64,000 nucleotides of DNA from Geothrix terrae (GCF_022808775.1 NZ_JAKZLA010000007.1:39751-103750), one strand, 5' to 3'. Counted from the first letter of the stretch, positions 1 through 7,880 are shown. Made by a program: numbers and translations. Notes: a model not told the origin generated them from the sequence alone.

Positions 1-7
1 ACCGACC

Positions 8-54
8 GCCGGGTGACTACGCAGGCTGCGGGGCAGCCTGCGTAGTCACCCGGC
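8..54. repeat. Perfect 22-bp hairpin with GGG loop
   Basis: Positions 8-29 pair perfectly with 33-54 around a three-base GGG loop. No T-tract follows, so it is not a classic intrinsic terminator. A long perfect stem with a G-rich triloop resembles the second hairpin of the stop-codon repeats elsewhere in this window (for example 47858-47890), so it may be the distal end of another copy whose start lies outside the window. That link is inference. Confidence 0.6.
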
Positions 55-78
55 GAGGAGGTTATGCCACCGACGCAG

Positions 79-100
79 AAGGCCGCCGAAAGGTGGCCTT
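79..100. terminator. Possible terminator hairpin
   Basis: AAGGCCGCC (79-87) pairs with GGTGGCCTT (92-100), one G-T wobble, across a GAAA tetraloop. Only a weak pyrimidine-rich tail follows. It could end a gene lying upstream of the window. Confidence 0.4.
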
Positions 101-227
101 CGTCATTCAAGCAAGCCCATGCGCGCGGGCGCCTCGGCGCCTCTCAATGCGTGCTCGCGGTTGGGCCCCCGGATCGGGGGTCCACCTGGTTTTGGGCGTA
201 ACCTGATGGCACTCCCCCGGAGGCGAC

Positions 228-929
228 GTGGCTGCGAAGACGACTTCCTCTGGACTGGAGAACCCGCTGGGTCCCGGCCTCTTCCGCTTCCTGAAAGAGC
301 TGAAGGCCCACAACGAGCGCGCGTGGTTCCTAGAGCACAAGGCGCGGTACGAGACCGAGGCCCGCGAGCCCATGCTGCGGCTCATCGCCGCCTTCAGCGG
401 CCCCCTGGCCTCCCTCAGCCGCCACTTCATCGCCGACCCGCGGCCCTCGGGTGGCTCCATGTTCCGGATCTACCGCGACACGCGGTTCGCCAAGGACAAG
501 ACCCCCTACAAGACCCACGTCGCGGCCCACTTCCCCCACCGGGCCATGCTGGCCGGCGGCGTTCACGGGCCTGGATTCTACCTCCACCTGGAGCCCGGCG
601 GCAGCTTCGCGGGCGGCGGCCTCTGGCACCCGGATCCCGATTCGCTGATCAAGGTCCGCCAGGCCATCGCCGCCAAGCCCGCCGCCTGGAAGGCCCTCCG
701 GAAGTCCGGGCTGGAGATCGAAGGCGATGCGCTCAAGCGGGTTCCCCAGGGCTTCGATCCCGCCCACCCCTGCGCAGAGGACCTCAAGCTCAAGGACTTC
801 TACACCTCCGTCGGCTTCACGAACGCTGAGGTGCTAGCGTCCGATTTCGTCGACCAAGTGGCCGCCGCCTGCCGGCAGGCCTCGCCCCTCGTCGCCTTCC
901 TGTGCAAGGCCCTGGACCTGCCCTGGTAG
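228..929 (+). CDS. DUF2461 (TIGR02453) family protein
   Basis: A 233-residue soluble protein with the family hallmarks: FRFLKELKAHNERAWF near the N-terminus, a central MFRIYRDTRFAKDKTPYKTH stretch, and a C-terminal half describing a compact alpha/beta fold. No signal peptide or membrane segment is visible. The start is GTG at 228, chosen because GGAGG sits just upstream and the family begins close to this point. Biochemical function of DUF2461 is unknown. It stands alone: the next gene starts about 130 bases downstream and has an unrelated role. Confidence 0.85.
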   Translation: MAAKTTSSGLENPLGPGLFRFLKELKAHNERAWFLEHKARYETEAREPMLRLIAAFSGPLASLSRHFIADPRPSGGSMFRIYRDTRFAKDKTPYKTHVAAHFPHRAMLAGGVHGPGFYLHLEPGGSFAGGGLWHPDPDSLIKVRQAIAAKPAAWKALRKSGLEIEGDALKRVPQGFDPAHPCAEDLKLKDFYTSVGFTNAEVLASDFVDQVAAACRQASPLVAFLCKALDLPW

Positions 930-1056
930 CTGGAAGGACGGTTCGGCCCAGCTTCAGTTCACCTCCCCCGACATCCAGATGCCGGAAGCCGGCGTATCCC
1001 TTTGTGTCCCCCCATCGGGCGGACGGATCACCGGGCCGGGCCCGGGAGGGGGGTGC

Positions 1057-2007
1057 ATGGCTTCGCAGATGGATCGGCTCACGTTCCTGAAGGTCATGGG
1101 CATCGGGGGCGCCGTGTTCGCCACGGGACTGCCGGGCTTCGCGGAGGCGCTCGGCCCCGCGGGCGGCAAGGCCGGTGCAGCGGCTTCGGACTTCTACTGG
1201 GTGCAGCTCTCGGACACGCACTGGGGCTTCGAGGGGCCCAAGGTCAACCCGGATGCGACCGGCACCCTGGGCAAGGCCATCGACGCGGTGAATGCCCTCG
1301 ACCCCCAGCCGGATTTCGTCATCTTCACGGGCGACCTCACCCACGACACCGACGACCCGCTGCTCCGCCGCAAGCGGATGGCGGAGTTCAAGCAGCAGGC
1401 CGGCCGGCTGCGGGTCCGGCAGATCCGCTACCTGCCGGGCGAGCATGACGCGGCGGAGGACCGCGGCGAAGCCTACCGGGAGGCCTTCGGCATCTCGCAC
1501 TACGCCTTCACGCACCGGGGCGTGAACTTCCTCGCCCTGGACAACGTGTCCCAGGTGGGCTCCATCCTTGGCGCCGAGCAGCTGAAGTGGCTGGCGGGCG
1601 AGCTGAGCCATACGCCCAAGGACGAGCCCCTCGTGATCTTCGCGCACCGGCCCCTCTTCGACCTTTATCCCGACTGGGACTGGACCACCCTGGACGGCCA
1701 GAAGGCCCTGGACCTGCTGCAGGACCACCGCTTCGTGACGGTGTTCTACGGCCACATCCACCAGGAGCACCACCACCGCACGGGCCACATCCAGCACCAC
1801 GCGGCCACTTCCCTCATCTTCCCCCTGCCGGCCCCCGGCTCCGCTCCCAAGCGGGCACCGGTGCCCTGGGATCCGGCCCACCCCTACCGGGGCCTCGGTT
1901 TCCGGCAGATCCACACCCAGCCTCAGCTGAAGACCGGCGAGGGACTCCAGGTGCTGGCCGAGAAGCCCCTGGCCGACTCGCTGAAGGGCGCGGGGGCGCC
2001 GGCATGA
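1057..2007 (+). CDS. Calcineurin-like metallophosphoesterase, probably Tat-exported
   Basis: Dimetal phosphoesterase fold shown by LSDTHWG, FTGDLTHD, a GEHD variant of the GNHD motif, FAHRP and YGHIHQEH in the expected order. The N-terminus (MASQMDRLTFLKVMGIGG, then a hydrophobic stretch) looks like a Tat or Sec leader that lacks a clean twin-arginine, so export is inferred. ATG 1057 is preferred over the in-frame ATG at 979 because the longer version adds a Pro/Gly-rich tail and a GGGAGGGGGG site precedes 1057. The stop overlaps the Rieske start by ATGA, so the pair are probably co-translated. Substrate unknown. Confidence 0.8.
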   Translation: MASQMDRLTFLKVMGIGGAVFATGLPGFAEALGPAGGKAGAAASDFYWVQLSDTHWGFEGPKVNPDATGTLGKAIDAVNALDPQPDFVIFTGDLTHDTDDPLLRRKRMAEFKQQAGRLRVRQIRYLPGEHDAAEDRGEAYREAFGISHYAFTHRGVNFLALDNVSQVGSILGAEQLKWLAGELSHTPKDEPLVIFAHRPLFDLYPDWDWTTLDGQKALDLLQDHRFVTVFYGHIHQEHHHRTGHIQHHAATSLIFPLPAPGSAPKRAPVPWDPAHPYRGLGFRQIHTQPQLKTGEGLQVLAEKPLADSLKGAGAPA

Positions 2008-2483
2008 GGACGGAGCCCCTCGACGGCCCGCCCCAGGTCTCGGTCCACCCGCGACGCACCTTCTGCGCCACCCTCGGCCTCCTGCTGGCGGGCGCGGCCC
2101 TCCCGGGTGGAGCACAGCCCCCCGCTCCGCCGGAGCTGCCGCCCGATCCCCACCCGCTGAAGCTCACCGAGGCCACGCGGGCGGACCTGATGCCCGGCAA
2201 GGTGCTGGACTACCGGCGGCTCGGAGCCTTCTTCCTCATGGCGGACGAGCGCGGGATCTACGCCCTGTCCGGCATCTGCACGCACCTGGGCTGCATCGTC
2301 CATTCGGAAGGCGCTGCCGGCTTCGCCTGCCCCTGCCACGGCAGCGAGTACGACGGCCATGGCGAGGTCACGCATGGGCCGGCCAAGCGCCACCTGCGGC
2401 ACCTGGACGTCAAGGAGACCGACCCCCAGGGGCTGCTGCTGGTGGACACCGCCAGCACCGTGCCCCCTGAGACCCGCCTTTGA
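2004..2483 (+). CDS. Rieske [2Fe-2S] protein with signal sequence
   Basis: 159 residues. The Rieske cluster motifs are both present: CTHLGC (Cys-X-His-X2-Cys) and CPCHGS, about 16 residues apart, as in the bc1/arsenite-oxidase-type Rieske family. The N-terminus has an RRTFCATLGLLLAG leader, consistent with membrane-anchored or Tat-exported Rieske subunits. It overlaps the upstream phosphoesterase by ATGA. No cytochrome b or molybdopterin subunit is adjacent, so the electron partner is not identifiable here. It could serve the phosphoesterase-like neighbour or a quinol-oxidising chain; this is speculation. Confidence 0.85.
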   Translation: MRTEPLDGPPQVSVHPRRTFCATLGLLLAGAALPGGAQPPAPPELPPDPHPLKLTEATRADLMPGKVLDYRRLGAFFLMADERGIYALSGICTHLGCIVHSEGAAGFACPCHGSEYDGHGEVTHGPAKRHLRHLDVKETDPQGLLLVDTASTVPPETRL

Positions 2484-2545
2484 CCCGGATTCCGGGCCCA
2501 CCGGGACTGGCCCGGGGGCCCGTGAGGGAAGAGGATGAAGCCACG

Positions 2546-3601
2546 ATGACCGTCCCGGTCCCCCCTTCCCCCGCCAGCCCCCTCGGAGAGGAGGACGCGA
2601 TCCTCGTCCAGCAGGTCCGGGAAGGGCGGGAGGAGGCCCTCCAGCAGCTGCACCGGCGCTATGCGCCCCTGGTGTTCCACCTGGCCTGCCGCTCGCTGGA
2701 CCGCGCCGCGGCCGAGGAGGTCGTGCAGGACACCTTCCTGGCGGTGTGGCGGAAGGCCGGTGAGTTCGACCCGGCCAGAGGATCCTTCCGCACGTGGCTC
2801 CTGGGCATCAGCCGGCACCGGATGCTGGACGAGCTGCGCTCCCGGTCCCGGCGACCCCAGTCCTCCGGCGATCCCCTGCTCGAGCAGGTGGCCTTGTCGG
2901 CGGAGGATCCCCTGCCCGATGAGGCCCTGTGGCGGGAGTACCAGAAGGACGCCGTGGCGGAGGCCTTGTCGGCCCTGCCGGAGCCCCAACGGAAAGCCCT
3001 GCGCCTGGCCTACTTCGCCGACCTCACCCACGAGGAGGTGGCCCGGGCGCTCCAGGTCCCCCTGGGCACGGCGAAGACGCGGATCCGCAGCGGCCTGCGG
3101 CTCCTGGAGCGGCATCTGGGCGGCCTGGTGGCCATCCTGGTCGCAGGGATGGCCGCCACGGGGACCTGGCTCTACGACCGGCACACCAGGCGGGATGCCC
3201 TGGGGCAGGAGGCCATCCACCTGCTGGCGGACAGCCAGACGAAGGCCCTGCGCCTGGTGCCGCCCGGGGCGGCCGCCGGGGAGGCCGGCCTCCACGCCGC
3301 CTACCGCAGCGCCCCGGGCGCCCGTCTCGCCGTACTGACCCTGTCCCACTTCCCGCCGGCCCCCGACGGAGAGCGCCTTGTGCTGTGGGTGCGGACCGCC
3401 TCCGGCTGGCGGCACTTGGACCTCCAGGGCCCCGACCGCGAGGGGAAGGGTCTGCAGATCCTGGAGGCTCCTTGGCTGGCGGAGGCCTGGCCCCTGGAAC
3501 TCCGCATCACCCGCGAAGCCCGGCCCGGAGACCGACCCGCGGGCACCCTGGTGGTGGCCTGGGAGGGCGCGACTGAGGGCGGTCAGCCCTTGGCACCCTG
3601 A
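2546..3601 (+). CDS. ECF-type sigma factor fused to a membrane-anchored RskA-like domain
   Basis: Residues about 20-100 form sigma region 2 (EEVVQDTFLAVWRK, RTWLLGISRHRMLDELR); residues about 135-190 form region 4 with a helix-turn-helix (THEEVARALQVPLGTAKTRIRSGL). Residues about 191-210 are a hydrophobic transmembrane segment. The remaining 140 residues (about 211-351) have the pattern of the RskA anti-sigma C-terminal domain, including LVLWVRTASGW and a PAGTLVVAWEG ending. ECF factors are normally about 180-200 residues and soluble, so this is a sigma factor tethered to the membrane by its own anti-sigma-like tail. ATG 2546 is preceded by GAGGGAAGAGG. No separate anti-sigma gene is adjacent. 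The 3' end overlaps convergent tyrA by 19 bases. Confidence 0.8.
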   Translation: MTVPVPPSPASPLGEEDAILVQQVREGREEALQQLHRRYAPLVFHLACRSLDRAAAEEVVQDTFLAVWRKAGEFDPARGSFRTWLLGISRHRMLDELRSRSRRPQSSGDPLLEQVALSAEDPLPDEALWREYQKDAVAEALSALPEPQRKALRLAYFADLTHEEVARALQVPLGTAKTRIRSGLRLLERHLGGLVAILVAGMAATGTWLYDRHTRRDALGQEAIHLLADSQTKALRLVPPGAAAGEAGLHAAYRSAPGARLAVLTLSHFPPAPDGERLVLWVRTASGWRHLDLQGPDREGKGLQILEAPWLAEAWPLELRITREARPGDRPAGTLVVAWEGATEGGQPLAP

Positions 3602-4629
3602 GCGGAGCGCGAAGCCCGCAGCACCGCGCGGAAGACGTCCTCGACACCCTGGCTGTCCAGGCCTGCTTCCTGGGCCCAGGCGCGGCGGGCCTGGAGCTGC
3701 GAGGCTTCCCGGTCGGGGTCGTGCACGGGGAGGCCCAACTCAGCCTTGGCGCGGCCAGCGCGGAGCACCAGCTCCGTGCGGCGGGCCAGGAGGGCCACCA
3801 GCTCCTGGTCCAGGGCGTCGATGTGGTCGCGCGTTTCCTGCAGGATCGGGGACCGCTCCCCGAGGCTGGGGATGGCCAGCTGCTGCTCGTCCGCGCCTTC
3901 GGCCACGGCTTCCGCCAGGGTCTGGTGGATGGCGGAGAGGGCCTCCAGCAGGCCTTCCCGGGCCCCGGCGGCGAAGGGGTTCTGGTTCTGGAGGGCGGCG
4001 AAGAGGTGGCCGGCGTCCTCGCGCACGGACTCCAGCGTGCGGGCGATGGCGTGGAAGGAGGGCGGCGTGAAGGGCAGCTCGGCCCCGGCGCCCACGGCCA
4101 GCAGGCCCTTGGCGATGAAGAAGGTGAGGGCGTGGGTGGTGGCCATGACCCGGTCGTGGTCCTCGGGGCTCTGGCGCAGCACCTCGCAGCCCAGGCTCTC
4201 GAACAGGGCCTGCACCCGGTCGGCGGTGGCGGGATGGTGGGCCGAGGGGCAAAGCACCACGCGCAGGGGCCGCTCCGCCCGGGCCAGGCTCACGGGCCCG
4301 AAAAGGGGATGGGTTCCGGCGTGGGGGATGGCGTCCCCCAGCTGGGCGTCCATCAGGGCGCAGGGGCCCGACTTCACGCTGCCCACATCGAAGACCAGCT
4401 GGTCCGGCCGGAGGTGGGGCCGCAGGCTCGCCAGGGCCGCGGCCTGGGCGGCCACGGGCACCGCCAGCACCAGGCCCTCCGCGTCCACCAGGTCCTGGAG
4501 GCCGGCGGCCCGGCGCTCGGCGGGGACCTCCGCGGCGGGATCCCAGGCCCGGTAGCCATGGCCGGCCTCGCGGAGGAGCTCGCCCAGCGCGCGCCCGAAG
4601 CGGCCGTAACCCAGGATGCCGATGCGCAT
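3583..4629 (-). CDS. tyrA: Prephenate dehydrogenase-chorismate mutase fusion
   Basis: 348 residues. The N-terminal two-thirds is a TyrA dehydrogenase: a Rossmann motif GILGYGRFGRALGELL, the VFDVGSVKSG motif, and HPLFGP with the catalytic-region His. Residues about 265-345 are an AroQ-class chorismate mutase (ETRDHIDALDQELVALLARR, then an R...K-containing helix). The bifunctional enzyme would convert chorismate to prephenate and on to 4-hydroxyphenylpyruvate for tyrosine. In E. coli TyrA the mutase is N-terminal; here it is C-terminal. Convergent with the sigma gene and overlapping it by 19 bases. NAD versus NADP preference is not evident. Confidence 0.88.
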   Translation of the reverse strand: MRIGILGYGRFGRALGELLREAGHGYRAWDPAAEVPAERRAAGLQDLVDAEGLVLAVPVAAQAAALASLRPHLRPDQLVFDVGSVKSGPCALMDAQLGDAIPHAGTHPLFGPVSLARAERPLRVVLCPSAHHPATADRVQALFESLGCEVLRQSPEDHDRVMATTHALTFFIAKGLLAVGAGAELPFTPPSFHAIARTLESVREDAGHLFAALQNQNPFAAGAREGLLEALSAIHQTLAEAVAEGADEQQLAIPSLGERSPILQETRDHIDALDQELVALLARRTELVLRAGRAKAELGLPVHDPDREASQLQARRAWAQEAGLDSQGVEDVFRAVLRASRSAQGAKG

Positions 4630-4656
4630 GAACGCCCCTCGCGGTGTGGGGAAATC

Positions 4657-4887
4657 CTACCGCAGCAGGTCGCGGATGGCCGCCACCGTGGGCACGTGGC
4701 CCTGGCTCTTCACCGCGCCATCCACCACCAGGCCCGGGGTGGACATCACCCCCCGGGCCACGATGTCCGGATACTCCGTGACCTTCACCAGTGTGAAGTC
4801 CACCCCCAGCTCCTTCGCGGCTTCCTCGGCCCGCTCCGCCAGCAGCTTGCACTTGGCGCAGCCGCTGCCCAGGATCTCGATCTTCAT
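4657..4887 (-). CDS. Small thioredoxin-like redox-active disulfide protein
   Basis: 76 residues with the GSGCAKC redox motif near the N-terminus, an STPGLVVDG cis-proline segment and an AAIRDLLR ending. This is the short thioredoxin family (TIGR00412, redox-active disulfide protein 2) often found beside UPF0718 permeases. It is the last gene of the second ars unit, about 145 bases downstream of the permease. A role in thiol redox chemistry linked to arsenic handling is inference from context. Confidence 0.85.
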   Translation of the reverse strand: MKIEILGSGCAKCKLLAERAEEAAKELGVDFTLVKVTEYPDIVARGVMSTPGLVVDGAVKSQGHVPTVAAIRDLLR

Positions 4888-4921
4888 GGCATCACCTCAT
4901 GATTAACAGGCATGAAAATCA

Positions 4922-5013
4922 CACGCAGAGAACGCGGAGGGATAGGAGGTACGGAGAGAAGGGAAGGCCAGACCTTCTCCGCGCACCTCTGCTTTCTCCG
5001 CGTTCTCTGCGTG
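4922..5013. repeat. REP-like inverted repeat between permease and thioredoxin-like gene
   Basis: CACGCAGAGAACGCGGA at 4922-4938 is repeated as its exact reverse complement at 4997-5013, enclosing about 58 bases rich in purine runs on one side and pyrimidine runs on the other. The CGCAGAGAACGCGGAG unit is of a type scattered in many bacterial genomes. It fills the gap between two co-oriented genes. Confidence 0.7.
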
Positions 5014-5031
5014 AGTGGTTTCCCTTGCAAG

Positions 5032-6105
5032 TCATAGCAGCGTATTGAACAGGAAGCCCACCAGCACGATGCCCGCGGTCACCACGCCCAGGAACACCGC
5101 CAGCAGCCGGGGCTTGAGCACCTTGCGGAGGATGACGGTCTCCGGCAGCGACAGGCCCGTCACCGCCATCATGAAGGCCAGGGCCGTGCCCAGGGCCGCG
5201 CCCTTGGCCAGCAGCACCTGCACGATGGGGATGATGCCTGCGGCGTTCGAGTACAGGGGCACGCCGATGAGGACCGCCAGGGGTACGCTCCACCAGGCGG
5301 ACTTGCCCATGACGCGGGCCATCAGCTCGGCGGGCACATAGCCGTGGAGGAACGCGCCGACGGCGATGCCCATGAGGACATAGAGCCACACCTTCCCCAC
5401 GATGTCCTTCGTCGCCTGGAGCGCCAGGTCCAGGCGCGCCGGGAAGCCCAGGGTGGCGTCGGAGGCCTTGGAGGCTTCAAAGGGGATCTCCAGGATCCAG
5501 GGTTCCAGGTGGCGCTCCATGCGGAGCTTCCCGAGGATCCAGCCCGCCACGAAGGCCACCGCCACGCCCGTCACGGTGTAGAGGAGGGCGATGCGCCAGC
5601 CGAAGAGGCCGAAGAGGAGGAACAGCGCCACCTCGTTCACCATGGGCGCCGACACCAGGAAGCTGAAGGTGGCGCCCAGGGGCACGCCCACCCGCACGAA
5701 GCCGATGAAGAGCGGCACCGCCGAGCAGGAACAGAAGGGCGTGGCGATGCCCAGCAGCGAGGCCAGCAGGTTGCTCCAGGCGCCGGTGCGCTTGGCCAGC
5801 AGGTCGCGGGTGCGCTCGGGGCTGATGAACGTCTGCACGAAGCTGACGCCCAGCACCACGGCCCCGAGGAGCATCAGCACCTTGGGCGCGTCATAGGCGA
5901 AGAAGGCCACGGCCTCGCCCAGGCGGCTGCCCGGGGCCAGGCCCAGGACCCGGAAGGCCAGCCAGTCGCCGGCCGGGTGCAGCACGACGTAGAGGCCGAT
6001 CCAGGCCGGGAGGGCGGCCAGCAGCCACCCTCCCGATTTCCAGAAACCGCCGCCCGGAGCTGACGTCGGCGCGGCACAAGCACAGCTTTTCGAAGCATCC
6101 GTCAT
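5032..6105 (-). CDS. UPF0718/ArsP-type permease
   Basis: 357 residues with about eight to ten hydrophobic segments. The diagnostic FCSCSAVPLFIGF motif with paired cysteines and the NAAGIIPIVQVLLAKG segment identify the DUF318/UPF0718 permease family, which includes the trivalent organoarsenical exporter ArsP. The N-terminus carries a Cys-Ala-Cys cluster (KSCACAAPT). It lies 7 bases downstream of arsM, so export of methylated arsenicals made by ArsM is the most economical role; this is inference, since other UPF0718 members have no proven substrate. Confidence 0.85.
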   Translation of the reverse strand: MTDASKSCACAAPTSAPGGGFWKSGGWLLAALPAWIGLYVVLHPAGDWLAFRVLGLAPGSRLGEAVAFFAYDAPKVLMLLGAVVLGVSFVQTFISPERTRDLLAKRTGAWSNLLASLLGIATPFCSCSAVPLFIGFVRVGVPLGATFSFLVSAPMVNEVALFLLFGLFGWRIALLYTVTGVAVAFVAGWILGKLRMERHLEPWILEIPFEASKASDATLGFPARLDLALQATKDIVGKVWLYVLMGIAVGAFLHGYVPAELMARVMGKSAWWSVPLAVLIGVPLYSNAAGIIPIVQVLLAKGAALGTALAFMMAVTGLSLPETVILRKVLKPRLLAVFLGVVTAGIVLVGFLFNTLL

Positions 6106-6112
6106 GACACCC

Positions 6113-6976
6113 TCACCCGCAGCAGCCAGGGGCGCAGCAGGCCCGATCCACCGCCTTAGCCGCCTTGGTGGCTTCCACCTGGACGCTGAGCACCGAGCTG
6201 GCCAGGTGCTCCAGTTCCTCCGGACTCATGCCCGGGTAGCGCTGCTTCGCCAGCGCCATCAGCTCCGGCGAGAGTTCCGCCAGGCCGAAGCGCCGCTCGG
6301 AAGCCACGGTCACGCCCCCGAAGCCCGCGGCGCGGATGGCGGCCAGGTAGTCGTCCTTGAGCATGGCGCCGGACACGCAGGCGGCGTAGATGTCCATGTC
6401 CTGGAGCAGGGCCTCGGGCAGGGGCCGGGCCAGCACCAGATCGGAGACGTGGAGGCGGCCACCGGCCTTCAGCACACGGTAGGCCTCGCGGAAGACTTTG
6501 GCCTTGTCCGGGGCGAGGTTCACCACGCAGTTGGAGAGGATCACGTCCACGCTGGCGTCGTCCACAGGCAGGGCCTCGATGTCGCCCTGGCGGAACTCGA
6601 CATTCCCGTAGCCATGCTTCCGGGCCAGGGACGTGGCGCGCTCGATCATCTCCGGCGTCATGTCCACGCCGATGACGCGGCCTTCGGGGCCCACGCGCTG
6701 GGCGGCGAGGAAGGCGTCGAAGCCCGCGCCGGAGCCCAGGTCCAGCACGGTCTCGCCGGGCTTCAGCGCGGCCAGGGCCACGGGGTTGCCGCAGCCCAGG
6801 CCCAGGTTGGCGCCCTCGGGCACGGCGGCCAGGTCCTTCGGGTCGTAGCCCACATCCAGGCTGGCGTCACCGGGAGCGCAGCCGCAGGAGGCGGCAGGCC
6901 CACAGCAGCTCTGGTTCTTGCTGACGAAGCCGGCGTAGCGGTCGCGGACGGCGGATTTGAGGGTTTCGGGTTCCAT
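6113..6976 (-). CDS. arsM: Arsenite S-adenosylmethionine methyltransferase
   Basis: 287 residues. An N-terminal Cys-rich stretch (SCCGPAASCGC) precedes the SAM-binding Rossmann fold (VLDLGSGAGFDAFLAA, IGVDMTPEMI). Further conserved cysteines follow in LSNCVVNL and YAACVSGA, the ArsM arsenic ligands. The C-terminus ends in Cys-rich ACCAPGCCG. ATG 6976 is used rather than an in-frame ATG at 7093, which would overlap arsR. ArsM methylates As(III) to mono-, di- and trimethyl species. It sits between arsR and the ArsP-like permease. Confidence 0.93.
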   Translation of the reverse strand: MEPETLKSAVRDRYAGFVSKNQSCCGPAASCGCAPGDASLDVGYDPKDLAAVPEGANLGLGCGNPVALAALKPGETVLDLGSGAGFDAFLAAQRVGPEGRVIGVDMTPEMIERATSLARKHGYGNVEFRQGDIEALPVDDASVDVILSNCVVNLAPDKAKVFREAYRVLKAGGRLHVSDLVLARPLPEALLQDMDIYAACVSGAMLKDDYLAAIRAAGFGGVTVASERRFGLAELSPELMALAKQRYPGMSPEELEHLASSVLSVQVEATKAAKAVDRACCAPGCCG

Positions 6977-7043
6977 GGTGGGGCCTTTCAGATGGAGGTT
7001 TCCCGGGACACCGGAGGCATCCACGTCCCAGGACGATGGAAGG

Positions 7044-7379
7044 TCAGTCCCTGTCGCAGCAGGGCGAGGTTGGCGGCGGTTCCGCCGCGCCACCGGCGCA
7101 GCAGTCCTGCCAGATGTAGTCGGTGAGGGCGTGCAGCACGCCGAAGTCGGCGCGGTAGCGGAGCGTGGTGCCTTCCCGGGCCACCTGCACCAGGCCGGCG
7201 TCGGCGAGGGTGGCCAGATGATGGCTGAGGGTGGAAGCCGGGATGTCCAGGCGCGACTGCAGCTCTCCGGCGGGCGTCCCCGCCTCGGGGCCCTGCACCA
7301 CGCGGCGCAGGATGGCCAGGCGGACCGGATGCCCGAGGGCCTTCAGTCGCTCTGCCGCCTGTTCCACACGCCCGGTCAT
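7044..7379 (-). CDS. arsR: ArsR-family metalloregulator (second copy)
   Basis: 111 residues with a winged-helix DNA-binding core (LGHPVRLAILRRV, IPASTLSHHLATLADAGL) and a C-terminal CCAGG...CCDRD tail whose four cysteines likely bind As(III). The classic ELCVC motif is absent, so the metalloid site must be C-terminal, as in other ArsR subtypes. ATG 7379 follows AGGAGGAGACC. It heads the arsM-permease-thioredoxin unit, with palindromic candidate operators just upstream at 7409-7451. Confidence 0.9.
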   Translation of the reverse strand: MTGRVEQAAERLKALGHPVRLAILRRVVQGPEAGTPAGELQSRLDIPASTLSHHLATLADAGLVQVAREGTTLRYRADFGVLHALTDYIWQDCCAGGAAEPPPTSPCCDRD

Positions 7380-7408
7380 GGTCTCCTCCTGTCTTAATTC
7401 TATGTTTG

Positions 7409-7451
7409 TCGAAATAGCGTGCAAGGTCTAATTTCGATTTTTTTCGAAATT
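7409..7451. promoter_or_regulatory. Candidate ArsR operators
   Basis: AATTTCGA (7430-7437) and TCGAAATT (7444-7451) form a perfect inverted repeat around six thymines; another TCGAAAT lies at 7409-7415, inverted relative to 7431-7437. TCGA-cored AT-rich dyads are typical ArsR boxes. The site lies directly upstream of arsR at 7379 and also abuts the arsC stop, so the hairpin could double as an arsC terminator. Confidence 0.6.
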
Positions 7452-7870
7452 CAGGAAACCCAGCCCCGCTCCCGGCCGAGGGCCTCCAGGCGGCGGGCGA
7501 TCTCGTCGCGGGCGGCGCGGAAGCGGGCGCGGAGGTCCTCGGGGGCGAGGGCCGGGTCATCGCTGGCCGGGTCGGGGATGGGCCAGTGCAGGCGTTCGGC
7601 CCGGCCCAGGAAGGCGGGGCAGACTTCCTCGGCGCAGAGGGTGATGACCAGGTCCACAGAGGCCGGGTCGATGTCCGACACGGGCTTCGAGGTGTGCGTC
7701 GAGGCATCGATGCCCCGCTCCGCCAGGGCCTCGAGGGCGTAGGGGTTCACGCGGCTGGGCCGGCTGCCGGCGCTCTGGATGCGGAAGCCCGGGAACATCC
7801 GGCGGGCCAGGCCCTCGCCCAGCTGGGACCGGGCGCTGTTGGCCACGCAGAGGAAGAGGATCGAGGTCAT
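7451..7870 (-). CDS. arsC: Thioredoxin-coupled arsenate reductase
   Basis: 139 residues of the low-molecular-weight phosphatase-like ArsC family. The nucleophile loop CVANSARSQ carries Cys8, and TLCAEEVCP supplies Cys79 and Cys84 for the intramolecular disulfide relay reduced by thioredoxin. It reduces arsenate to arsenite. ATG 7870 is preferred to 7876 or 7909 because AAGGG lies at normal distance. It is the last gene of the arsR-CMD-arsD-arsA-acr3 unit. Confidence 0.92.
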   Translation of the reverse strand: MTSILFLCVANSARSQLGEGLARRMFPGFRIQSAGSRPSRVNPYALEALAERGIDASTHTSKPVSDIDPASVDLVITLCAEEVCPAFLGRAERLHWPIPDPASDDPALAPEDLRARFRAARDEIARRLEALGRERGWVS

Positions 7871-7880
7871 GGTCATCCCT

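Noticed and set aside
979-1056. Longer start for the metallophosphoesterase
   Set aside because: The added 26 residues are Pro/Gly-rich and would bury the leader; GGGAGGGGGG fits ATG 1057.
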